Origin: Sorangiineae bacterium NIC37A_2
GTDB taxonomy: Bacteria > Myxococcota_A > Polyangia > Polyangiales > Polyangiaceae
Assembly: GCA_002085155.1 (NCBI GenBank)
Contig: NASX01000010.1
Span: forward strand, 52,238 to 116,237
Length of the DNA stretch: 64,000 nucleotides
Direction of reading: 5' to 3'
Below, one piece after another: positions 53,733 through 63,633 of the stretch (its first letter is position 1; each line of letters begins with the position of its first letter). Position numbers and translations under genes: made by a program. The notes below the pieces were generated by a model. The model made no database searches. It saw only the letters and a program-made list of their open reading frames with translations, and had not been told where the DNA came from.

Positions 53733-54212
53733 GTGACAACAGCCCCCCCAGAAGCGAAAGAAGCGGCCCTCGAGGCCGTCGCCACGCTCGGGCGGCTCGT
53801 CACCGTCTTCGCTGAACGCCGCAAACAGCTCGCCGAGAGCGTCGGGCTCACTGACCAACAGTGGCAGGCGCTCGAGGAGGTCCAGACGGAGCACTTCATG
53901 CCCAGTTTGTTCGCTCACAAGCGAGAGACGAGCGCGGCCGCGGTGAGCAAGATCCTACGTCAACTCTCCGACAAGGGTCTGATCCAAGCCTCCTTGAGCT
54001 CAGTCGACGGACGACATCGTTCTTATTCCGTCACTGACAAGGGGCGGGCTCTGCTCGCGAAACTGCGAGAAGAGCGAGAGCGAGCGATCCGTGAGGTCTG
54101 GCTAAAGCTCGAGCTCAGCGAGCTCAAGACCTGGAGCTCGCTCGGAGAACGCCTCGCGAGCGGGCTCGAGCGGCTCGCCGCCGAAAAAACCAAAGCTCCT
54201 GAACTTGCTTGA
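53733..54212 (+). CDS. MarR-family transcriptional regulator
   Basis: 159-residue winged-helix regulator. The DNA-binding part reads [20 protein letters not shown] (recognition helix), then the wing [18 protein letters not shown]. Dimerisation helices lie at both ends. The GTG start has no ribosome site and sits 7 bp after a likely -10, consistent with leaderless translation. The palindrome in its promoter is the likely binding site. leuC begins 85 bp downstream and might be read through from this promoter, but no effector is evident. Confidence 0.9.
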   Translation: MTTAPPEAKEAALEAVATLGRLVTVFAERRKQLAESVGLTDQQWQALEEVQTEHFMPSLFAHKRETSAAAVSKILRQLSDKGLIQASLSSVDGRHRSYSVTDKGRALLAKLREERERAIREVWLKLELSELKTWSSLGERLASGLERLAAEKTKAPELA

Positions 54213-54297
54213 TGGTGCCAAAGCCGACAAGGCCCGCGCATCAGAACTCCACCTGAGAATTCGAACGGAACCTGAATCGAAAATAGGGACGTCACAC

Positions 54298-55713
54298 ATG
54301 GGAAAATCGCTGTACGAAAAGGTCTTTGAGCGCCACGCGGTCAGGAAGCTGCCCTCGGGTCAATATCAGCTCTTTATGGGGCTGCACCTCATCCACGAGG
54401 TCACATCACCCCAGGCATTCTCGATGCTCGACGATCGGAAGCTCAGCGTGCTCTACCCGGATCGCACCTTCGCGACGGTCGATCACATCATCCCGACCAC
54501 GAGTCAGCTCCGCCCCTACGCGGACTCGACGGCGGAGCAGATGATGGCGTTCCTCGAGAAGAACACGAAGAAGCACGGCATTCGCTTGTTCTCGCCGGAG
54601 AAGCAGGAGCAGGGCATCGTGCACGTGGTCGGCCCCGAGCGCGGCCTGACGCAGCCGGGCATGACGATCTGCTGTGGTGACTCGCACACCTCGACCCACG
54701 GCGCCTTCGGCGCCCTCGCCTTCGGCATCGGTACGAGTCAGGTGCGCGACGTGCTCGCGACCCAGACGCTCACGATGGACAAGCTCAAGGTTCGGCGCAT
54801 CGAGGTCAACGGCAAGCTCGGCCCCGGCGTCTACGCCAAAGATGTCATCCTCTACATCATCCAGAAGCTCGGCGTCCAAGGCGGCGTGGGCTACGCCTAC
54901 GAGTACGCAGGCGACGTCATCCGCAACATGACGATGGAAGAGCGCATGACCGTCTGCAACATGAGCATCGAGGGCGGCGCTCGCTGTGGTTACGTCGAGC
55001 CGGACCAGGTCACCTTCGACTACTTGAAGGGCCGCGAGTACGCGCCGAAGGGTGAAGCCTTCGAGCGCGCAGTGGCTGACTGGGCCTCGCTCGCGAGCGA
55101 TCCCGACGCACACTACGACGACGTCGTGCGCTTCGACGCCGCAGACATCGAGCCTGTGGTCACCTGGGGTATCACCCCCGGCCAGTCCACCGGCGTCTCC
55201 GGTGAGATCCCGAAGGCGGAGGATTTCCGCGAGGACGAGCGCCAGACGGTGCTCGAGGCCTACAAGTACATGTCCTTCTCCCCCGGTCAGAAGATCAAAG
55301 GCACCAAGATCGACGTTGCGTTCATCGGCTCTTGCACGAACGGGCGCCTGAGCGACATCGCCGAGGTCGTTCGGCTGCTCGAAGGTAAAAATCTCCACGT
55401 CAAAGAGGGCGTGCGCGCCTTCGTGGTGCCCGGCAGTCACGAGGTGAAGAGGCAGGCGCTCGCGCTCGGTTATGACAAGGTCCTGACCAACGCGGGCTTT
55501 GAGTTCCGTGAACCCGGCTGCTCGATGTGCCTCGCGATGAACCCGGACAAGCTCAAGGGGCGCGAGCTCAGCGCGTCCACCTCCAATCGAAACTTCAAAG
55601 GCCGTCAGGGTTCCCCCGACGGGCGCACCCTGCTCATGAGCCCCGCCATGGTCGCCGCCGCGGCCATTCGCGGTGAGGTAGCGGATGCGCGTGAGGTCTT
55701 CGGACAGGCGTAA
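54298..55713 (+). CDS. leuC: 3-isopropylmalate dehydratase large subunit
   Basis: 471-residue aconitase-family protein of leucine biosynthesis, isomerising 2- to 3-isopropylmalate with Leu[16 protein letters not shown] and [20 protein letters not shown] are conserved substrate and fold segments. The [4Fe-4S] ligands are in [10 protein letters not shown] and [14 protein letters not shown] start at the ATG at 54298, where family similarity begins. leuD follows 21 bp later. Confidence 0.97.
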   Translation: MGKSLYEKVFERHAVRKLPSGQYQLFMGLHLIHEVTSPQAFSMLDDRKLSVLYPDRTFATVDHIIPTTSQLRPYADSTAEQMMAFLEKNTKKHGIRLFSPEKQEQGIVHVVGPERGLTQPGMTICCGDSHTSTHGAFGALAFGIGTSQVRDVLATQTLTMDKLKVRRIEVNGKLGPGVYAKDVILYIIQKLGVQGGVGYAYEYAGDVIRNMTMEERMTVCNMSIEGGARCGYVEPDQVTFDYLKGREYAPKGEAFERAVADWASLASDPDAHYDDVVRFDAADIEPVVTWGITPGQSTGVSGEIPKAEDFREDERQTVLEAYKYMSFSPGQKIKGTKIDVAFIGSCTNGRLSDIAEVVRLLEGKNLHVKEGVRAFVVPGSHEVKRQALALGYDKVLTNAGFEFREPGCSMCLAMNPDKLKGRELSASTSNRNFKGRQGSPDGRTLLMSPAMVAAAAIRGEVADAREVFGQA

Positions 55714-55734
55714 GCGAAAGAGGAGAAACAGATC

Positions 55735-56355
55735 ATGGACAGCAAACGCATCAAACTCACGGGTCCCGGAATCCCGGTCCGCGGCAACGACATCGACACC
55801 GATCGCATCATCCCCGCCCGCTTCCTCAAGACCATCACCTTCGACGGGCTCGGCGAGCACGCCTTCGAAGACGACCGTCTCGGCGACAAAGCCGCCGGCA
55901 AGGTGCATCCGTTCGACAACCCTGCCTACGCCGACGCCCGAATCCTCATCGTCAACAAGAACTTCGGCTGCGGCTCGAGCCGCGAGCACGCGCCCCAGGC
56001 CATCGCTCGCTTCGGCAAAGGCATCGTCGCCATTTTGGGCGAGTCCTTCGCTGAAATCTTCTACGGAAACTGCCAGAGCCTCGGGGTTCCCTGTCCGACG
56101 CTCGACGCCGCTTCTATCGAAGAGCTCATGAGTTTGGTCGAAGCCGATCCGAAGCTTGAGCTCACGGTCGACCTCGAGAAACAAGAAGTCAAAGCGGGCA
56201 GCCGCACTTTCAGCTTCTCGATGCCCGACGGGCCGAAGCGCGCATTCATCGAGGGAACCTGGGATCCGACCTTCGAGCTCTTGTCCGCGAAGGAGCAGAT
56301 CCAAAAGACGGCTGCATCCCTTCCTTACATGAACGGCTTCACGACCGCCCCTTGA
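55735..56355 (+). CDS. leuD: 3-isopropylmalate dehydratase small subunit
   Basis: 206-residue swivelling-domain partner of LeuC. GNDIDTDRIIPARFLKTITF is the N-terminal signature, and NKNFGCGSSREHAPQAI carries the substrate-binding loop. AGGAG lies ten bases before the ATG. Co-transcribed with leuC. leuA and leuB are not in this window. A hairpin follows the stop. Confidence 0.97.
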   Translation: MDSKRIKLTGPGIPVRGNDIDTDRIIPARFLKTITFDGLGEHAFEDDRLGDKAAGKVHPFDNPAYADARILIVNKNFGCGSSREHAPQAIARFGKGIVAILGESFAEIFYGNCQSLGVPCPTLDAASIEELMSLVEADPKLELTVDLEKQEVKAGSRTFSFSMPDGPKRAFIEGTWDPTFELLSAKEQIQKTAASLPYMNGFTTAP

Positions 56356-56369
56356 TTCGATGAACGTCC

Positions 56370-56406
56370 GAGGCGGACGTCGGGGCTTCCATCCCCCGTC
56401 CGCCTC
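56370..56406 (+). terminator. Probable terminator of leuCD
   Basis: A perfect 9-bp stem GAGGCGGAC/GTCCGCCTC encloses a 19-nt loop that can pair further (GGGG/CCCC). It is 15 bp after the leuD stop. The T-run is poor. Confidence 0.5.
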
Positions 56407-56453
56407 ACATTCTCACACTTTCCAAGCCCCCGCTCCGCGCTAGTCTTATCCCT

Positions 56454-57035
56454 GTGAGTCTCCCGGAAGCCCCCGCGCCGCCGCCTCCGCCCGATGAGTT
56501 CCGGGACGCGGCCGAATGCACGCACGGCTCGATCCCCCACCCTCTCCCCGAGACAGAGGTCAGAGAGTCTCTGGCCCCAGAGCCCGAGAAAAAGGGCGGG
56601 TTTCAGCGCGATTTCTACCGCCGCCTGCGCGAAAATATCCGCGCTTACCTCAAGAAGCGCGGCCCCTTCCGCTACGCGGACATTCTCCTGGTCGGCCCCG
56701 ACCTTTTTCATCTCTTGGTCCGCCTCGTCGGCGACCGCCGCATCCCGACCTTCGAGAAAGCGAAGCTCGGCGCGACGATCGCCTATTTCGTCGCCCCGGT
56801 TGGGCTGATCCCTGAGGGTGTGACAGGCCCGATCGGCTACCTCGACGATATCGCGCTCTCCGCCTACGTGCTGCGGAGCCTGCTCGGGACCCAGTACGCG
56901 CCGATCGTGCGCGAACACTGGGCGGGAGAGAGGGACGTGCTCGACGTCGTGCAAGGCGTGCTCGAGGGTCTCGACCATGCTATGCGAGGGGGCCTTCGGG
57001 ACCGGCTAAAAAAAGCCCCCCGCCCGCCGAAATAG
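56454..57035 (+). CDS. DUF1232 protein
   Basis: 193-residue protein. The first 60 residues are Pro/Glu-rich and look disordered. The C-terminal part has the DUF1232 motif KLGATIAYFVAPVGLIPEG followed by YLDDIALSAYVL. Function unknown; probably peripheral to or embedded in the membrane. The start is a GTG at 56454. The stop is 7 bp before the methylase gene, so the two are probably co-transcribed. Confidence 0.75.
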   Translation: MSLPEAPAPPPPPDEFRDAAECTHGSIPHPLPETEVRESLAPEPEKKGGFQRDFYRRLRENIRAYLKKRGPFRYADILLVGPDLFHLLVRLVGDRRIPTFEKAKLGATIAYFVAPVGLIPEGVTGPIGYLDDIALSAYVLRSLLGTQYAPIVREHWAGERDVLDVVQGVLEGLDHAMRGGLRDRLKKAPRPPK

Positions 57036-57042
57036 AGGACCC

Positions 57043-58545
57043 TTGCCCCCCACGAAGACGACCGCCCCGGGTCCCATCCGACGCCCCCGCGAAGCTGCAC
57101 GAAAAAAGGACGAAGCGCCCCCTGAGCCGAGACGCGAGCGCCGTGCGCTCAGTCACGTCGGCGGCAAGGTGACGATCCAAGGAGGCAGCGAAGAGGAGCA
57201 GGCCGCCCTGACTCACGCCCTCGACGTCAGCGCCGACGAAGACGAGGTGATGCAAGACGTGCACGGGTTCCATAGCTACCCGGCCCGCCTCCACCCGAAG
57301 ACCGCGAGCCGGCTCATCGAACGTCTCTCCCGCGGTGACGCCCGCGTGCTCGATCCCTTTTGTGGCAGCGGCACCGTCGTGGTCGAGGCGCGCGCCCTCG
57401 GACGCACCGCGCTCGGCTCCGACCTGAACCCGCTCTCGGTCGAGCTCGCCTGGCTCAAGTCCCGGGGCGTCACCCGAAAGTTCGCGAGCGATCTCGTTCA
57501 GGCCGCAGAGCGCATCGCTGACAAGGCGGAAGAGCGCCGCCTCGCCCGCGCCGAACCCTACAAGCGCTACGACGCCGACGATCGGGAACGCTACCCGATC
57601 CACATCCTGCTCGAGCTCGACAGCATTCATCACGGGATTTTCTCCCTCGAGCACAACGAGCCCAAGCGAGCGCTCCGCCTTGTCGTCTCCTCGCTCCTCA
57701 CAAAGCTCTCCTACTCAGAAGGCGACACCACCCGCCGCAAAGCGCCGCGCAGGCTGGCTCCCGGTTTTGCGATCCAGCTCTTCGTCGACAAGACGCGCGA
57801 GCTCGCAGAGCGTCTCGTCGCCTTCAGTGAGCGCGTCCCCCCGCGCACGCCACGGGCCTTCGTCACACACGCCGACGCCCGAAGGCTCAGCTACGTCGAG
57901 CCGAAGTCGATCGACTTGATCGTAACGTCCCCGCCTTACCCCGGGGTCTACGACTACCTAGACCACCACCTCCATCGGCTGCGCTGGCTCGGGCTTCGCG
58001 AAAGTCGCCTCCAGGACGACGAGATCGGCGCGCGCCGCTCCTATCGACGGCGGCGCCTCGGCGAAGCCGAAGACCTCTGGGTCCGGGAGATCGGCGCTTG
58101 TCTGCGGGAGATGCGCCGCGTGCTCGCTTCTGACGGACGAGCCGTCATGATCGTCGCTGACTCAGTGGTCGATCGCCGAGCGCTCCGCGCTGTACCTGCT
58201 CTCGAGCGCGCCGCGAAAGAAAACGGCGTCGACATCATGGCCGTCGCCTCTCAGAAGCGACCGATCTTCTTGCACGGCGCCGAAGAAGCTTTCCATGATG
58301 CGCCGCGCGAAGAGCACGTGCTCATCATTCGGCCGGGTCGAGCTCCGATCCAGAGGAGCTTTGGGAAGCCGTCTGAGCGTCGGTCGGAGGATAGTGAAGC
58401 TCGGCCCCGAAGCCGTTTTGATGACGGTCGCCCCACAGCCACCCGAGCACCTGCCCAAAGAGGCCCGCGGGAGCGTCAGGAAAGCCGAGATCGAAGTCCG
58501 GAGCGAAGCCGAGATGCCCGGCACGTGAAACCCAAATCTCGCTGA
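57043..58545 (+). CDS. DNA methyltransferase (N4-cytosine/N6-adenine type)
   Basis: 500-residue SAM-dependent amino-methyltransferase. The SAM motif DPFCGSGTVVVEA is at about residue 104, ahead of the catalytic TSPPYPGVYDYLDHH near 290. HGFHSYPARLHP, just before the SAM motif, marks a particular subfamily of stand-alone DNA methylases. The first 40 and last 80 residues are Arg/Lys/Glu-rich and probably disordered. No restriction partner is adjacent, so it is an orphan methylase. The start is a TTG at 57043 with GAGGA four bases upstream. The 3' end overlaps the convergent YheT-like gene by 221 bp. Confidence 0.8.
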   Translation: MPPTKTTAPGPIRRPREAARKKDEAPPEPRRERRALSHVGGKVTIQGGSEEEQAALTHALDVSADEDEVMQDVHGFHSYPARLHPKTASRLIERLSRGDARVLDPFCGSGTVVVEARALGRTALGSDLNPLSVELAWLKSRGVTRKFASDLVQAAERIADKAEERRLARAEPYKRYDADDRERYPIHILLELDSIHHGIFSLEHNEPKRALRLVVSSLLTKLSYSEGDTTRRKAPRRLAPGFAIQLFVDKTRELAERLVAFSERVPPRTPRAFVTHADARRLSYVEPKSIDLIVTSPPYPGVYDYLDHHLHRLRWLGLRESRLQDDEIGARRSYRRRRLGEAEDLWVREIGACLREMRRVLASDGRAVMIVADSVVDRRALRAVPALERAAKENGVDIMAVASQKRPIFLHGAEEAFHDAPREEHVLIIRPGRAPIQRSFGKPSERRSEDSEARPRSRFDDGRPTATRAPAQRGPRERQESRDRSPERSRDARHVKPKSR

Positions 58546-59395
58546 CTTTCTGGGCCGAAGCGAGCGCCGAAACGACGGACGCGCGCGGGACCATCGGATC
58601 GTGCACCGCTCCAAGGTACAACGATTCGACCTTGAGCTCGGGCAAGAGCGGCGCCACGCTCATTGCTTGATAATAATCAAGGGCACTCGGGAACCCGAAG
58701 CGGGGCGCGATCACCCGCTCGTCCCATTCGCGAATGCGCCAGATTTTTCGGGCTTCGTAGGGCTCGATGCCCGAGGGGTTTCTTTGGTACGCGGCCGTAT
58801 AGGTCTGATGGAGAGACTCAAGGACGTGCCGTCGATACACGGAGAACCTTGAGCGATCGAAGGCGGCCGACGCCGCCGCCAGATCGAGCGGGGAACAGAT
58901 AGCGGCGACGCGCCTGAGGCGCGGATCGGGCGAGACGCAAGCGTAGCGGAGCGCAGTGTGGCCCCCGAGCGAGAAGCCGAGCAGCGCGATCTCCGAGAAC
59001 GAAGCAAACCGCGGATCGCGAAGGACGTGGGCGAGGTCTTCGATGAGTCCCGCATGAGCGAAATCGTGGCCTCTTCTGTCAGCGCCTCGTTGATTCAGAA
59101 GGAGCGCGGAAAGGCCCATTTGAGCGCAGGCCGAGAGCGCCGCGCGCATGTAGCCGCTCTCGGTGTTTCCTCCGAGGCCGTGCATGATCACCGTCAGCCT
59201 GTCGCCCGCGCCCGACAGGTAGAGGCCCGAAATTTCCACCGGCCCCACGACAGAATCAGCCACAGTAGTTCGGAATTCTTCGATGGTGGCGGAGGGCAGC
59301 GGCGCGCGGCGACGCTCCAGGTAGGGCCAGATCGTATAGACGTGACCGAGCGCGGCTGCAGAAAGCCCGGCACTTCGAGCCAGAAAACGGCGCAT
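58325..59395 (-). CDS. YheT-like alpha/beta-hydrolase
   Basis: 356-residue protein of the YheT/ABHD group. The oxyanion region is VIMHGLGGNTESGYMR, the nucleophile is in ALLGFSLGGHTALRYA, the acid is probably in YLGAVHDPMVP, and the His is in VSRAGHLGF. The enzymes are esterases or lipid hydrolases with poorly known substrates. The catalytic domain ends near 58420; the tail beyond is Ser/Gln/Glu-rich and lies antisense to the methylase tail. Confidence 0.85.
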   Translation of the reverse strand: MRRFLARSAGLSAAALGHVYTIWPYLERRRAPLPSATIEEFRTTVADSVVGPVEISGLYLSGAGDRLTVIMHGLGGNTESGYMRAALSACAQMGLSALLLNQRGADRRGHDFAHAGLIEDLAHVLRDPRFASFSEIALLGFSLGGHTALRYACVSPDPRLRRVAAICSPLDLAAASAAFDRSRFSVYRRHVLESLHQTYTAAYQRNPSGIEPYEARKIWRIREWDERVIAPRFGFPSALDYYQAMSVAPLLPELKVESLYLGAVHDPMVPRASVVSALASAQKVSEIWVSRAGHLGFAPDFDLGFPDAPAGLFGQVLGWLWGDRHQNGFGAELHYPPTDAQTASQSSSGSELDPAE

Positions 59396-59523
59396 CGCTT
59401 CAGCTTATCATGGGCCTCCTGCGAAATCTGCGCCCTCGACAGCGCGCGAAAGTGGGCATTTTCTGCGGCAGAAAGCGGAGCATTTTCTTTGCCGATCTCG
59501 GCGCTGAACGCTACCAAGAACCC

Positions 59524-60258
59524 ATGACGTCCTCGCTCGCCCAAAAGTCTCGCCCCCAAGCCTCGCGTTCTCTTTTGAGCCTCGGTCGCCTGACAGTTGC
59601 CTTCTGCGCTCTCACAACTCTCTTACTTTCGGGCCTGGCTTGCTCGGAGTCCGGGGGTTCGGAGGGTAGTGGCGGCGCGCCGGCCAGCGGCGGCGACTCG
59701 GCGAGCGGCGGCGCTCCAGCCTCAGGAGGCGACTCGGCCTCAGGAGGCGACTCGGCGAGCGGCGGGGACGGCAGCGGCGGCGCGCCCGTGAGTCAGCTGC
59801 CGAGCGCTACGACGCTCGATGCGGTCGCGGCCTTCATCGCGGAGGGAAGTTACAAGACCTGGACCCGCGACGAGACCCCCCGGGACGTCGAGGACCACAT
59901 CGTCGGCAGCCCTCACGCCGGAAGCCCCCCGACCCATCAGCTCCAGACCTACGTCAACGCTCAAGCGGTAGACTCCATCATCAAGAACAAGGACCTCACG
60001 TCTCTGAACAAGAACCACGACGTCGGCTCGATGGCCGTCAAAGAGGTCTATGACGCCTCGGGCACCCGCCTCGCCGTCATGGCCATGATCAAGGTCACGG
60101 ACACCCGGCGCGGCTTCGCCTACTACTGTGATGGGGATGGGGCCCTGTGCGGGGGCGACGTGACGGTCCCCTTTTTCTCGCCGGACGAAACCGGCGCCAC
60201 CACCTGCTCGAGCTGCCACGGCGGGAGCATCTATTTCCCTCTCCCCGAGGCCCCATAG
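59524..60258 (+). CDS. Cytochrome P460-like lipoprotein with one haem motif
   Basis: 244-residue lipoprotein (LSGLAC lipobox, Cys40) with a short repetitive Ser/Gly linker. The C-terminal domain (about 95-240) resembles cytochrome P460: GSMAVKEVYDASGTRLAVM with the Lys/Glu context, RRGFAYYC, and the c-type haem motif CSSCH near the end. P460 proteins oxidise hydroxylamine or bind NO, but related domains of unknown activity are common. I chose the ATG at 59524 because the signal peptide begins there. pgk follows on the same strand after a 96-bp gap. Confidence 0.75.
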   Translation: MTSSLAQKSRPQASRSLLSLGRLTVAFCALTTLLLSGLACSESGGSEGSGGAPASGGDSASGGAPASGGDSASGGDSASGGDGSGGAPVSQLPSATTLDAVAAFIAEGSYKTWTRDETPRDVEDHIVGSPHAGSPPTHQLQTYVNAQAVDSIIKNKDLTSLNKNHDVGSMAVKEVYDASGTRLAVMAMIKVTDTRRGFAYYCDGDGALCGGDVTVPFFSPDETGATTCSSCHGGSIYFPLPEAP

Positions 60259-60354
60259 CGCCCGACCTGGGGCGCTGCCGCGCCGGGCCGCCCTGGCAGC
60301 CCGGCCGCGAAAACCCCTTGGGCAGCGCAATTCTTTTGGTGTAAGAGCGCGTCC

Positions 60355-61578
60355 ATGTCGCTCAACAAAGTCAGCCTGAAGGATTTGGACCTGGCCGGGA
60401 AGCGCGTGCTCATGCGCGTGGACTTCAACGTGCCCCTCGACGGCACCAGGATCACGAACAACGCGCGCATCGTCGCCGCTCTCCCCTCGATCCAGTACGC
60501 GCTCGACCAAGGCGCGAGCGTCGTTCTGATGAGCCACCTCGGCCGTCCCGACGGCGAGCGCAAGATGGAGTACTCGATGCGCCCCGTCTCGGAGGAGCTC
60601 GCGAAGCTCCTCGGCCGCCCCGTGACCCAGCTCGACGACTGCGTCGGCCCTGAGGTCGAGGCCGCCTGTGCGAACCTCGCTCCCGGCAGCGTCGTGCTCC
60701 TCGAGAACCTCCGCTTCCACAAAGAGGAAGAGGGGAAGGGCGCTGAGAAGTCCGCCATCGAAGCTTTCCGCAAATCGCTCACCAAGCTCGGCGACGTCTA
60801 CGTGAACGACGCCTTCGGCACCGCTCACCGCGCTCACTCCTCGATGGTCGGCGTCGACCTGCCCCAGAAGGCCGTCGGCTTCTTGATGCAGAAGGAGCTC
60901 GACTACTTCGCAAAGGCCCTGGAAAACCCGGAGCGTCCCTTCCTCGCAATCATGGGCGGCGCCAAGGTGGCCGACAAGATTCAGCTCATCGAGAACCTTC
61001 TCGACAAGGTCGACATCATGATCATCGGCGGCGGCATGGCGTACACCTTCAAGAAGGTGCTCTACGGCATGGAGATCGGTAACTCGATCTTCGACGCAGA
61101 GGGCGCCAAGATCGTCCAAGGCCTCGTCGACAAGGCGAAGGCCAAGGGCGTCGAGCTCGTGTTCCCCGTCGACTACGTCACCGGCGACAAGTTCGGCGCA
61201 GACGCGACCGTCGGCAGCGCCACCGACGAGACCGGCATCCCCGCCGGTATCGAGGGCTTCGACTGTGGCCCGAAGAGCCGCGAGCTCTTCGCTGCCGCGA
61301 TCAAGCGCGCCAAGACGATCGTCTGGAACGGCCCCGTCGGCGTGTTCGAGTTCGAGCCCTTCCAGGGCGGGACCAAGGCAGTCGCCGATGCAGTCGTGGA
61401 AGCCACGGCCAATGGCGCCACCTCCATCATCGGTGGTGGTGACTCGGCCACGGCAGCCAAGAAGTTCAAGATCCTGGACAAGGTCAGCCACGTCTCGACG
61501 GGCGGCGGCGCTTCCCTCGAGCTCCTCGAGGGCAAGAACCTCCCCGGCGTCGCGGCCATCCCGAGCCGCAAGAGCTGA
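60355..61578 (+). CDS. pgk: Phosphoglycerate kinase
   Basis: 407-residue phosphoglycerate kinase, glycolytic transfer of phosphate from 1,3-bisphosphoglycerate to ADP. The N-domain substrate site is [10 protein letters not shown] with SHLGRPDG. The C-domain nucleotide site is [14 protein letters not shown] and the hinge region is [13 protein letters not shown]. The length is normal. It is monocistronic, with a clear terminator. Confidence 0.98.
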   Translation: MSLNKVSLKDLDLAGKRVLMRVDFNVPLDGTRITNNARIVAALPSIQYALDQGASVVLMSHLGRPDGERKMEYSMRPVSEELAKLLGRPVTQLDDCVGPEVEAACANLAPGSVVLLENLRFHKEEEGKGAEKSAIEAFRKSLTKLGDVYVNDAFGTAHRAHSSMVGVDLPQKAVGFLMQKELDYFAKALENPERPFLAIMGGAKVADKIQLIENLLDKVDIMIIGGGMAYTFKKVLYGMEIGNSIFDAEGAKIVQGLVDKAKAKGVELVFPVDYVTGDKFGADATVGSATDETGIPAGIEGFDCGPKSRELFAAAIKRAKTIVWNGPVGVFEFEPFQGGTKAVADAVVEATANGATSIIGGGDSATAAKKFKILDKVSHVSTGGGASLELLEGKNLPGVAAIPSRKS

Positions 61579-61611
61579 GGACGCGCCCCGACAAGACGCG
61601 AGAAAATGAGA

Positions 61612-61643
61612 GGCCGCTGCCCCCCGAGGGCGGCGGCCTTTTC
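61612..61643 (+). terminator. Terminator of pgk
   Basis: An 11-bp stem with one G-U pair (GGCCGCTGCCC/GGGCGGCGGCC, 5-nt loop) is followed by TTTTCT. This is the clearest rho-independent terminator in the window. Confidence 0.85.
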
Positions 61644-61758
61644 TCTATTATTCTGTCCTGATTCCACGGACTCCGCGGCGACAAAGGGGGCCTATCGCCC
61701 GCGGAAATGACAGGTTCATGACGGCAGACGACGTCGGGACACTGTAAACACGGATCAG

Positions 61759-62715
61759 ATGGCCCGGCCAATGACTGCACCCCTACTCGTCGACGGAGAC
61801 CCCAGCGAAAAGATCGCATGGGGCATGTCGACCCCGTTCATCCTGCTGCACCTGTTGCCGCTCGGGATGATCTGGTTCCCGCCGACACTCGGCGATATCG
61901 CGCTCTGTATTGGGCTCTACGCCGTGAGAATGTTCTTCATCACAGGCGTCTATCACCGTTACTTCGCTCACCGCGGCTACCGCATGGGCCGAGTGATGCA
62001 GTTCTTGATGGCCTTTGGTGGCGGGACCTCCGCTCAGAAGGGGGCGCTCTGGTGGGCGTCGCACCACAGGTGGCATCACCGCTACTCCGACACGGATCGC
62101 GATCCGCACAAGTCAGGCCGCGGCTTCTTCTGGAGCCACGTGGGCTGGATCCTCTGCCCCAAGTACAACGAGACCGACTACGAGGGCATCCGCGACTTCG
62201 CGAAGTACCCCGAGCTCGTTTGGCTCAACAAGTATCACCTCGTCCCGCCGGTCATGCTCGGAGTGGCCGTCTGGTATTTCGGCGGCTGGAGCGCGCTGTT
62301 CTGCGGATTCTTCCTGTCGACGGTGCTCCTCTACCACGGCACCTTCAGCATCAACTCACTGACGCACCGCTTCGGTAAGGCACGTTACAAGACGACCGAC
62401 ACCAGCAAGAACTCGTTCCTGCTCGCACTCGTCACGCTCGGCGAAGGTTGGCACAACAACCACCACTACTTCCCGACCACAGCGAACCAGGGCTTCTTCT
62501 GGTGGGAGATCGACATCAGCTACTACGTGCTGCGTTTCCTGGCGCTGTTCGGTCTCGTCAGCGACCTTCGGAAACCCTCGGACCGCGCGCGGTTCAAGAA
62601 CTGGATCGATATCGAGGCTCGTGACCGCCTGCTCAAGAAGCGTGGCCTCGAGGCTCCCGAAGAGCACACCCACGAAGAGATCGAGCTCACCCCCGCGGCG
62701 AGTCCCGCCGAGTAA
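61759..62715 (+). CDS. Acyl-CoA/fatty-acid delta-9-type desaturase
   Basis: 318-residue membrane di-iron desaturase. The three His boxes are present: HRYFAHR, HHRWHH and HNNHH, with four hydrophobic segments around them. This layout is that of stearoyl-CoA desaturases that put a cis double bond in C16/C18 acyl chains. An electron donor is needed and is not encoded nearby. The acidic tail ends PAASPAE. It stands alone. Confidence 0.92.
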   Translation: MARPMTAPLLVDGDPSEKIAWGMSTPFILLHLLPLGMIWFPPTLGDIALCIGLYAVRMFFITGVYHRYFAHRGYRMGRVMQFLMAFGGGTSAQKGALWWASHHRWHHRYSDTDRDPHKSGRGFFWSHVGWILCPKYNETDYEGIRDFAKYPELVWLNKYHLVPPVMLGVAVWYFGGWSALFCGFFLSTVLLYHGTFSINSLTHRFGKARYKTTDTSKNSFLLALVTLGEGWHNNHHYFPTTANQGFFWWEIDISYYVLRFLALFGLVSDLRKPSDRARFKNWIDIEARDRLLKKRGLEAPEEHTHEEIELTPAASPAE

Positions 62716-62895
62716 GTTCGAACGCAGAGCCCGGCCCGAGAGAGCCGATAGCGCGGCGCCTTGCGCACCCCACCTCGGGGAACGCCTGGCGCCGCAGGCT
62801 TTTTGTTGGGCCCGCGCCGCTGGCGTCCGGTGGGACCGACTTCCCGGGCGCTCACCGAAGCCCTCCGGCAAAGTCGTCCCCACCCGCCCCGAAGC

Positions 62896-62961
62896 TCAGA
62901 GCGCGCACTGCACGCCGACCGCGAATGTTCAGAGCGCGTACAGCACGCCGACCGCGATGCC
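62896..62961. repeat. 33-bp tandem duplication of the site-2 protease gene end
   Basis: Two copies of 33 bp (62896-62928 and 62929-62961) share about 28 positions. The right copy is the last ten codons plus stop of the protease gene; the left copy repeats them, again ending in an in-frame stop. Confidence 0.85.
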
Positions 62962-63633
62962 GAGAGCCGGCCCGATGATGGCCGGACCGAGGTACCAAGC
63001 GACCGCGAGACCCAAGAACTGGTAGGCGGGGGTGTACCGGACCGTCTGGAAGAAGCCCGCCGCCGAGCGAGGCGCGAGACCTTCGACCACCGAAAAGCCG
63101 TCGAGGGGCGGCACCGGCAGCAGGTTGAAGACGCCGAGCACCACGTTCAGGCTCACAAGAACGGAGAGGGCCATCGCGAGCGCATCGATCGCCGGAGAGC
63201 CGTCCCTTGCCGCAATGGCGAGCGAGTCGAGCCGCGGGGCGCTCGAAAGGACGAGCAACCCCTGCCCCATGAGCAGGTGAATGGCGAACATTCCGACCCC
63301 GACGAGCAGGAAATTCGCGAGCGGTCCCGAGGCCGACATCAGCGCATAGCGGGTCGGATTCCGATCCGCCCAGTGCCGATCGTAAGGAGCCGAGGCCCAA
63401 CCGAACATCCAGCCGCCCCCGGAGATCAAAAAGGAGAGCAGCGGCCAGGCGATCATGCCGAAAGGCGAGCGCCGAAGGTGCGGCATCGGGTCCAAGGTGA
63501 CTTGTCCCCCCTCGTAAGCAGTGGTGTCGCCCGCGCGGTAAGCGACGAACGCGTGCATGAACTCATGGAAAGTCGTGCTGAAGAGGAAGACGACGTACCA
63601 AACGAGAAGTCCAGGCAGGGTGATGCCGTTCAC
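62929..63633 (-). CDS. Site-2 protease family (M50) membrane metalloprotease
   Basis: 234-residue protein with about five membrane segments. The zinc motif is FHEFMHAF in the first helix, and the third ligand is in NLLPVPPLDGF. It belongs to the short rhomboid-like M50 group without a PDZ domain, which cleaves substrates within the membrane. The ATG at 63633 is the likely start. The stop codon region is duplicated just downstream. Confidence 0.9.
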   Translation of the reverse strand: MNGITLPGLLVWYVVFLFSTTFHEFMHAFVAYRAGDTTAYEGGQVTLDPMPHLRRSPFGMIAWPLLSFLISGGGWMFGWASAPYDRHWADRNPTRYALMSASGPLANFLLVGVGMFAIHLLMGQGLLVLSSAPRLDSLAIAARDGSPAIDALAMALSVLVSLNVVLGVFNLLPVPPLDGFSVVEGLAPRSAAGFFQTVRYTPAYQFLGLAVAWYLGPAIIGPALGIAVGVLYAL

